Shown: positions 56,962 through 64,000 of the stretch, piece by piece | Numbering within the stretch: position 1 is the first letter of the stretch | Layout: every line of letters starts with the position of its first letter | NCBI GenBank assembly: GCA_018466975.1 | Contig: CM031563.1 | Location: forward strand, 1,302,001-1,366,000 | Source: Sparassis latifolia | Taxonomy: Eukaryota > Basidiomycota > Agaricomycetes > Polyporales > Sparassidaceae | Direction of reading: 5' to 3' | DNA length: 64,000 nt | Translations under genes and position numbers: made by a program | The notes under the pieces: generated by a model | The model's input: only the letters and a program-made list of their open reading frames with translations | The model's database searches: none | What the model was told of the DNA's origin: nothing

Positions 56962-58496
56962 ACATTAGCCCTTCTTGTTTCCGCAGAGATGTTGTCCGTC
57001 ATCTTGTGATACTGTATCCGTGTCTCTTAATATGCTCAGGTCGAATTACTGTTGTCCCCTTGGGCGTCGATATTTTTTGGAAACCTGGTCATGGAGCGTG
57101 ACGTCGCGTGCCCCCTGATCTGTTCTACCATATCCTCTCATCGTTATCTCTTTTCAGCTAGAAGAAGATTGTGGACAAGGAAGTGGAAATGCAGCCTGAA
57201 GTCGGCGCCCAACTAAATGATCCGGTCATCTGGGTCTTCTGCACCTGCCCTCCACCGTGTTGTTGGATCTCATGAAACGTTGGGCAGACCAGAAAGACGG
57301 AGGTCGATTTCGGCCCATGGACGTGTTTGGGATTCTGCGGTTCCTTTCGCGCCTTGTGCTCTTCACTGTCGTTCTGACGGAGGACACTTGGACCCCTAAC
57401 CGTGATTTCAGCGCGACAGGAACCAAGCTGACCTTGCACAGTCATGTGCACCCTTTTCTCTGTACAGTCTTTTTGGATATTCGAGAAATTTCGTCCTGTT
57501 CGCGGCCCTCGGCACCGGGTGTTTCACAACTCTGCGGTTCCTTTCACACCTTTGTGCTCTTCACTGTCGTTCTGACGGCGGAACATTGGCCCTCTATCTG
57601 TGATTTCAGCACGACAAGAACCAGGTTGGTTTTGCACAGCTTTGGGTCATCTGCACGTTTTCTCTGCACATTTGTTTTTGGGATGTCGAGATATTTCGTC
57701 CAGGTCGGCTTCGGCCCATGAACATGTTTGGGCCCTCGGCATCGGGCTCTGCTACGATCCTTCATAACTATGTGGTTCCTTTCGCACCTTTGTGTTCTTC
57801 GCTGTCATTCCGACTGAAAATTGGCCCTCTAACCGTGATTCCAGCGCGACAAGAACCAAGTTGGCCTTGCTTGGGGTCATCTGCACATTTCCTCTGTACA
57901 TTTGTTTTTGGGATTTCAAGAAATTTCGTCCAGTTCGCGGTCCTCGGTATCGGGCTGTGCTACGGTGCTTCATCATTCTGCGGTTCCTTTCACACCTTTG
58001 TGCTCTTCGCTGTCGTTCCGACTGAAAATTGGCCCTCTAACCGTGATTCCAGCGACACAAGAACCAAGTTGGCCTTGCTTGGGGTCATCTGCACATTTCC
58101 TCTGTACATTTGTCTTTGGGATTTCGAGATATTTCGCCCAGGTCGGCTTCGGCCCATGAACATGTTTGGGCCCTCGGCATCGGGGCTGTGCTACGGTGCT
58201 TCATCATGATGATTCTGCGCTTCCTTTCACACCTTTGTGCCCCTCCGGTAGTTCTGACGATCGCTTCTTAATCATGCGCTTACTTCCTCATGGACACGCG
58301 CAGTGGGTCCGGGATGAGCACGGATTAACAAAGCGAAGCACTAAAAATACAACAGTGGATATCAACGGACAGGAAATCGAAGAAATGGGTGGGAAAGCAC
58401 GAGTAGAATAGCAATAATGATGAGCAGGACGGAACCAATACACGACGAACGGGGCAGTAACCAGTACACGGTAAAAGCGGGAGTAACGATCGGACT
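56962..58496. other. Tho1 3' flank, first copy of a segmental duplication
   Basis: No gene is supported. The region matches 61250-62373 downstream and contains the tandem repeats listed separately. The ORFs in it are repeat-derived and out of phase with one another. Confidence 0.7.
57330..58250. repeat. tandem repeats of about 200-245 bp, four to five units
   Basis: Units recur at about 57337, 57535, 57770, 57970 and 58215, each with the pattern GCGGTTCCTTTCACACC, a CTAACCGTGATTCCAGCG segment, GGTCATCTGCAC, and TTTTGGGATTTCGAGA. Spacing alternates near 200 and near 240 bp, as if two unit types had been amplified together. Confidence 0.8.
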
Positions 58497-58952
58497 GTTG
58501 TAGATACAATTTCATGTTAGTCCTCTCAAGGAGTATGAGGCTTTCGGAACGGCATTGTTTACGGATGCGTCGCTTTAGTAATACACGTCGGGATTGCGTA
58601 GTACATTAGTACGACTCTAGTTTATCATGTATTCACTACAGTGACAACCCGGCGTTCCTAACTGGGACCCATGCCGGTAATACACCACCACCACCACCAC
58701 CACCTTCGTACTTAGTTTCCTAATCGGGCACGGACGCTCGCGTAGTATACACGCTCGCTACACGTTCCATTCCCCTCAGTCCTTTTGCTATCGACATCGG
58801 ACTGAGGGTAAGCAACATTCCTTTACTATACATTAGTTACTCATACTGATCTACCTATAGGACTAACCAGTCCGTGTCTAGGTAGATAATATAGTCCTTT
58901 TGCTATTGACATCGGACTGAGGGACTAACCAGTCCGTGTCTAGTCTTCAACA
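58497..58952 (+). repeat. 5' LTR of a Ty1/copia element
   Basis: It starts TGTTG and ends CAACA, a 5-bp perfect inverted terminal repeat. Its start is exactly where homology between the two Tho1 flanks stops. It contains a (CAC)n run near 58683-58704 and two copies of a segment with TCCTTTTGCTAT and ACATCGGACTGAGGG. The sequence after it may hold the primer-binding site. Confidence 0.72.
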
Positions 58953-59023
58953 GGTTACGAGCCCCGAGAGGCAGCTAGAACGCGCACTCGACTTGCCAGC
59001 TGAACCTCCCGCTCGAGACTGCA

Positions 59024-60557
59024 ATGAGCAGCGAACGACGCAACCCCTGGAGCAGACGCACGTCGCCACTGGCACGCGGGCGCTCTCCGACCCCTCCACC
59101 TTTGCGCAGAGCCGACTGGGACGAACCTGGCACGCCTGCCGGCGGCCACAGGCCGCACGCGAGACCGCAGCGCAGCGGAGAAAATCTCTACGTGCAGTTT
59201 TCACCACGCAGATCCGCGGCACCTTCGAGACGGCCCACACCGAGCCCGAACGCAAGCGGAAGGAGGTACAGGCCTTTGGGAGAAGGCGGAGCGGAGCACT
59301 GGACCCTGCAGAAGGATACCGACCACTCTTCGCACATGAACCTCACGAAGCTCCCCCACAAGCTCACGCCGACGAACTATGTATCGTGGATGACGACGAT
59401 GGAATCGACGCTCGACACCATCGAGCTCTTCGAGTATGCTACCGGAGAAGTTCCCGAGCCCGATCCGGATATCGACGAGGCGCGTGTGCGACGCTGGAAG
59501 CGCGCGAATGCCTGCGTCCGACTTATACTCGTGTCGAATATGACCGAGGAAGTTGTGTTGCAGATCAGCCACCTCACAGTCGCGGCGCAGGTCTGGCAAG
59601 AAGTGCGACGACTATTCGCAGGTGAAACCCTTACCGACTGGACACTTCTTATCACCAGTCTCGTCACGACGAAGTACGCTGACGGCGAAGATCTGACCCT
59701 GCATATCGCGAAGATGAAAGCGTACCGGCGAGATCTCATCCTCATGTCCCGAAATATCCCTGATGACCTCTATGCTTGTTCCATCCGAATCTCTATGCCA
59801 CAATCCTGGAACTACGTATTTTCTGGCCTTTCTCAGTACTACACATCTTCTGAGATCGAACGATGCCTGAAGGAAGAATATGCCATACGACAGAACCAGC
59901 AATCGACAGCGCGAGCATACAATGCCAAGCAGCAGTCCGGCAAGCAATCAAAGAAGGAATACAAACCAGGCGACCCGTTCTGCAAGAATTGCGAACGGCC
60001 CGGTCACTACATCAAGGACTGCTGGTCAAAAGGGGGTGGAGCCGAGGGGAAGGGACCACGTAGTAAGAAGAAGGAGAAGAAGGACTCAGAGAAACAGGAT
60101 GTGAAGGGGAAGGAGCGAGTGAATGAGGTGAAAGAAGACTCTGACCATCTCTCATGCATGGCAGCACCCGGCTCATCCTCCCGATTCACCTGGATTCTCG
60201 ACGGCGGATCTACCACTCACATTTGCAGAACGAAAACGGCCTTCGTCACATTCACGCCTTCGAGCGAGACGATCAGCAGCATTCGGAAGACAGGCCCTCA
60301 ACTCGAGGTGCATGGGAGAGGCGATATCCTCATCCTGTGCCACATTGGTAGCGGAGATGAGCACATCGTCACACTGCGAAATGTATGCTACTGCCCGGAT
60401 GCACATGACAATATTATCTCGGAGAGTCGTATGGATCAGAAGGGACTCTCGATCCACAAGCAGAATGGCCTGGTAGCTATCCAGAACTCGAATGGGAAGA
60501 TTATCATGGAAGGTGCGCGACGACGTGACTTATATGAACTCAACTGCGTGATCGCCC
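59024..60557 (+). mobile_element. Ty1/copia gag and protease region, truncated
   Basis: The open frame from ATG 59024 encodes a Gag region (LTKLPHKLTPTNYVSWMTTM, SYYTSS-like helices), a zinc knuckle CKNCERPGHYIKDC (CX2CX4HX4C), a Lys-rich linker, and an aspartic protease start FTWILDGGSTTHIC. It ends with a pre-integrase segment (LRNVCYCPDAHDNII, RRRDLYELN). Integrase, reverse transcriptase, RNase H and the 3' LTR are absent. The frame runs about 20 bases into Tho1-derived DNA and stops at 60580. The protease motif is DGG rather than the usual D-S/T-G. The element is not capable of transposing by itself. Confidence 0.88.
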
Positions 60558-61249
60558 TCGCATGCAGGTGTCCAGTCTGATGCCAGCGTCACTCTTTCCA
60601 CAGTGCCCACGCCCCCGTCCAAAACTGTGCGGCCCTTCTCTTGCGCATTTTTTTTGGTTGACCCTGACATTTTGCAGACCGAGATCCCTGCCGCCTCCGC
60701 CGTCACACCCCAGCCAAAGCCAGCAGCAACAACGGCATCGCCGGGAGACGAAGAGGCGGCGAGACGCAGAGCACGTGCAGAGAGATTCGGTATCCCAGTC
60801 GTAGAGCCTGAAGCCAAATCTGACGCTCCCAAAGCAAGCGCGAGAGGCAAGGGTTCTGGCGAGACTAACGCCAAGGCGGAGCAGCCTTCACCTGATGTGT
60901 GCACTGCATCCTCTTTCTTTTTTTTCCAGAACCTTTAAGATTGTTGATGTGTTGTGTAGGACACAGAGAAAATGCGCAAACGGGCTGCGCGGTTCGGGGT
61001 TGTGCAGCCCGTCCCTGCCGCCGCCTCCACAGGGGCGACGCCAAATACGGGTGAAACCAAGGGTACTCAGACGAACGGCAGGAAGCGTAGTGCGCCTGCC
61101 ACAGAGACTGTTGACGCAGAGGAACTCGAGAGGCGGAAGAAGAGGGCTGAGCGATTTGGAATACCCGTTGTCGTGCGTGGCTGCAGCTCCCCATTGGCTC
61201 CGCTCTCGCCGGTTCACTGACTCCCACACTGCAGGGCGCTAAGGCGTAG
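60558..61249 (+). pseudogene. partial Tho1 copy (exons 4-7) joined to the copia element
   Basis: Homology to Tho1 starts inside exon 4 (VQSDASVTLSTVPTPPSKT) at about 60558 and covers exons 5, 6 and 7. All splice sites are kept, the frames are open, and the RFG motifs survive (RRRARAERFGIPVV, RKRAARFG, KKRAERFGIPVV). The SAP domain and start codon are missing. Many substitutions are conservative (PDAK to PEAK), so the copy may have been selected for some time. A transcript from the upstream LTR could include it. Confidence 0.8.
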
Positions 61250-62373
61250 ACACTAGCCCTTCTTGTTTCCGCAGAGATGTGTCTGTCATCTCGTGATACT
61301 GTATCCATGTCTCTTAATATGCTCAGGTCGAATTACTGTTGTCCCCTTGGGCGTCGATATTTTTTGGAAACCTGGTCGTGGCGCGTGATGTCGCATGCCC
61401 GCTGGTCTGCGCGGCCATATCCTCTCATCATTACTTCTATTCAGCTAGAAGAAGATTGTGGACAAGGAAGTGGAAATGCAGCCTCAAATCGGTGCCCAAC
61501 TAAATGATCCGGCCATCTGGGTCTTCTGCTCCTGCTCTCCACCGTGTTGTTGGATTTCATGAAACGTTGGGCAGACCAGAGAGACGGAGGTCAGAGGTCG
61601 GCTTCGGCCCGTGGACGTCTTTGGGCCCTCGACATCGGGCTGTGCTACGGTACTTCGTGGTTTGTTTCCGCACCTTTGGGCTCTTCACTGTCATTCTGAT
61701 GGAGGAGATTTGACCCCCTAACCGTGATTCCAGCGCGACAGGAACCAAGTTGGCCTTGCACAGCTTTGGGTCATCTGCACCTTTTCTCTGCACTGTCTTT
61801 TTGGATTTCGAGAAATTTCGTCATTTCGCGGCCCTCGGCACCGGGTGTTTCACAACTCTGCGGTTCCTTTCACACCTTTATGCTCTTTGCTGTCGTTCTG
61901 ACGGAGAAAAATTGGTCCTCTATCTGTGATTTCAGCGCGACAAGAATCAAGTCGGTTTTGCACAGCTTTGGGTCATCTGTATGTTTTCTCTGTACACTTG
62001 TTTTTGGGATTTCGAGATATTTCGTCCAGGTCGGCTTCGGCCCATGAACGTGTTTGGGCCCTCGGCATCGGGCTCTGCTACGGTGCCTCATGATTCTACG
62101 CTTCCTTTCACACCTTTGTGCTCGGGTCGTTCTGACGATCGCTTCTTAATCATGCCCTTAGTTCCTCATGGACACGCACAGTGGGTCCGGGATGAGCACG
62201 GATTAACAAAGCGAAGCACTAAAAATACAACAGTGGATATCAACGGACAGGAAATCGAAGAAATGAGTGGGAAAGCACGAGTAGAATAGCAATAATGATG
62301 AGCAGGACAGAACCAATATACGACGAGCAGGGCAGTAACCAGTACACGGTAAAAGCGGGAGTAACGACCGGAC
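61250..62373. repeat. second copy of the Tho1 3' flank
   Basis: It matches 56962-58496 but has only about three tandem units (near 61655, 61860 and 62097). Similarity ends after the shared GTAACGA-CGGAC, the exact point where the LTR begins in the first copy. Confidence 0.85.
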
Positions 62374-62612
62374 GCCGCCAGCTGGCGCGTGGCAGCGATA
62401 ATGTAAACAACAGTCCTAGAGTCCTGGAAACCACTTGTTGAGAGGTATCCTTATAGAAAGGAACGAAGAGATGCTGTGGGATGGCGTGGGGAGCAAAGAA
62501 GGCCATGCGTGTTGCATGTTGTTGAATTTTATCTGCATCTAATTTGCTTGTCAGGCGCGTGTCACAGCAACGAGGAAAACAAGACATACCCAAATTCTTC
62601 TGGCAGGCGACT

Positions 62613-63446
62613 TTACAAGCATTCGCCGGTGATGATGCAGTCACTCCTGGCTTCGAGGTCGGGCTCTGCAGGAGATGCGAGAGCCTCGCGGGCCTCACGC
62701 TCAGATACGGCAGTATCGTCGCGTTCTTCTGCAGTGCAGGCACTGTCATCGCCTGGCATCCAGCAGCCGCTCCGTAGTTCGACCTCGGCAGGTACGGCGG
62801 TGACCTCAGGAGTCGCGGACTGAGATTCGGGTTCCTCCTGTATGAATAATTAGTCCGTGGGTCTTTTACTGGTCCTGAAACACTTACTGCGTCTTCTCTG
62901 ATGCATGCATCGTATTCTCCGGGCATCCAGCATCCGGACCTCTCTTCCAGCTCGGCTAGTTCGCGAACGGAGACTGTCTGCGGCTCGGTCTTGGCCTCTT
63001 CGTCCTGTAACAGCCATCAGCAAGGGCACTAGGTGATAAGTGGCGCTTGACATACCGCGTCTTCAGTTCGCTTGGAGAGGTTGACCGCTTCCACCGTCAA
63101 CGCATCTACCTCGGGTGCTGACGGCTCCTCCTGGGACAATAGTAAGCCAACGGCAATTTCAGTACTGAAAAATAGTGGGACATACGGAGTCCCCTCTGAG
63201 GCATGCGTCGAAGCCTCCAGCCATCCAGCATCCGGATCGTGTGTCGAGATCACGGACACCGACGGCGTTTCTGGCACTCTGGTATGTACCGAGGGGGGCT
63301 GCCCAAGTAAGCGGGAATGCTGTGGAGACAGAGAGTATTGTCAGTCGACGTGAATGCATATTCAGGCACGCAAGGACATGGTGCTCACCACCGACGAACA
63401 AGGCAGAGAGTACAAAGGTACGAGTGAGGACGAATGCAGCGACCAT
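62613..63446 (-). CDS. secreted repeat protein with CWMPG cysteine motifs, possible peptide precursor
   Basis: Five exons (63446-63389, 63319-63186, 63130-63056, 63004-62888, 62837-62613) join exactly to 202 residues. A signal peptide is present (MVAAFVLTRTFVLSALFVGG, AFPLTWAAP). Three copies of a two-cysteine unit follow: RSGCWMAGGFDACLRGD, RSGCWMPGEYDACIRED and RSGCWMPGDDSACTAEER, each with C-x8-C and a preceding acidic segment ending in a basic residue. A degenerate fourth unit ends the protein (RSDCIITGECL). LSKR in exon 3 is a Kex2-type site. I do not recognise the family. It may be a processed peptide precursor or an effector-like protein. The 3' end is uncertain: an intron-like GTATGT to ATTAG lies just downstream in another frame. 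Confidence 0.72.
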
Positions 63447-64000
63447 ATTGTCCAAATAAATCGATACAGAAAAGGGTAGAGTACAAAGTTATAAGGAGAG
63501 TCTGTCCTGAGTTGTGGACGGGATGCTCTTCAAGGACCAGCGGACGAGGGACGTATCGACACTCGTGCGAGCATATGTACTTTCCATCCACGATCTTCGG
63601 AAGGTGTGCAATTCATTTCCGGAGTTTTCCCCGTCGTCACCAACTCGACGAACGAAGCGAAGGTAACGTCTAAAACAGGCCATTAGATTGTGTGTCCATC
63701 TTGGAACGGAGCAGTACAAGGGCAGCCATCTTCGTCCGCGCGAAAATTAGACTTTGTGGGAACCGCCATCACAAGACTTTCCTTTTACGGACCCAGGGTC
63801 GAAGTGGGGATCTCTTCCCGATTTGGCCGTTTCTTTGTTCCTCGTAGTTCGCAATTCAGTCGACTAGCTCGAGACCTCGGGAATATTCACACTTAATGAT
63901 CAGATGGTCGTGATTTCTTCGCTCATGGACACACGGTCTTTTACAACGAGCTGCCGTAACTATAGGCGTCGCTATCAGACATGGCATGGCTTACTTCGAA
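63447..64000. other. right end of window, no gene identified
   Basis: This is the upstream side of the repeat-protein gene. It holds only short unsupported frames. Confidence 0.45.

Noticed and set aside
58684..58704. (CAC)n microsatellite as a separate element
   Set aside because: It lies inside the LTR and is short; it is best treated as part of that element.
62240..62926. 228-codon frame continuing through the 3' side of the CWMPG gene (ACKVACQKNLG)
   Set aside because: It is in a different frame from the repeats and needs a frame change near 62615. An intron-like signal there leaves the true C-terminus uncertain, so only the in-frame stop was annotated.
1..64000. tRNA, rRNA, CRISPR arrays or bacterial-type operons
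   Set aside because: No tRNA T-arm consensus, rRNA segment or regularly spaced short repeats with unique spacers were seen. The tandem repeats at 57-58 kb are long and contiguous, not CRISPR-like.

Overview
The window is nuclear DNA of a filamentous basidiomycete, probably an Agaricomycete. The genes are dense, most are split by GT-AG introns of about 45-65 nt, and one cluster encodes FunK1 fungal-specific protein kinases, a family expanded in mushroom-forming fungi. All exon models were read by eye from splice signals, reading phase and family motifs. No database search was run.

Layout. 1-8.2 kb: on the minus strand, a Sac7-like RhoGAP that leaves the left edge, a mitochondrial carrier of the YPR011C (APS/PAPS) type, and a small HMG-box-like protein. 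8.4-23 kb: an accessory island with three tandem FunK1 kinase copies plus a fragment of a fourth, each followed by long gene-free spacer. Copy 1 has Asn in place of the DFG aspartate, copy 2 has lost its promoter and start codon, and copy 3 looks complete. 23.4-30.1 kb: a caprin-like RGG RNA-binding protein (minus), a BTB/POZ protein and the meiotic nuclease Spo11 (plus). 30.4-43.4 kb: a single-pass membrane protein, Cdc6, a gamma-tubulin complex protein, a small conserved lipocalin-like protein, Dbf4 and a secreted protein. 45.3-57 kb: a protein with two Zn2Cys6 clusters, alanyl-tRNA synthetase, ribosomal protein uS13 (RPS18), an acidic protein of unknown function, the CCAAT-binding subunit HAP2/NF-YA and the SAP-domain mRNA-export protein Tho1/SARNP. 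57-64 kb: a rearranged region with about 200-bp tandem repeats, a 5' LTR and the gag-protease part of a Ty1/copia element joined to a second, partial Tho1 copy, then a secreted protein with repeated CWMPG cysteine motifs.

How the genes relate. Spo11, Cdc6, the gamma-tubulin complex protein and Dbf4 put DNA-break, replication-licensing, spindle and S-phase kinase functions within 14 kb. Cdc6 and Dbf4 both carry ACGCGT (MCB-like) sites 150-175 bp before the ATG. AlaRS and RPS18 are divergent and could share a translation-gene promoter. HAP2 and Tho1 are divergent over 175 bp that holds three evenly spaced CCAAT boxes.

Sequence quality. At least six coding exons need exactly one extra base to stay in frame, nearly all at short homopolymers. 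This looks like residual indel error from the assembly rather than six independent gene deaths. Strong candidates for undescribed biology are the CWMPG-repeat secreted precursor (62.6-63.4 kb), the exon-duplicated double Zn2Cys6 protein, and the decaying FunK1 array.
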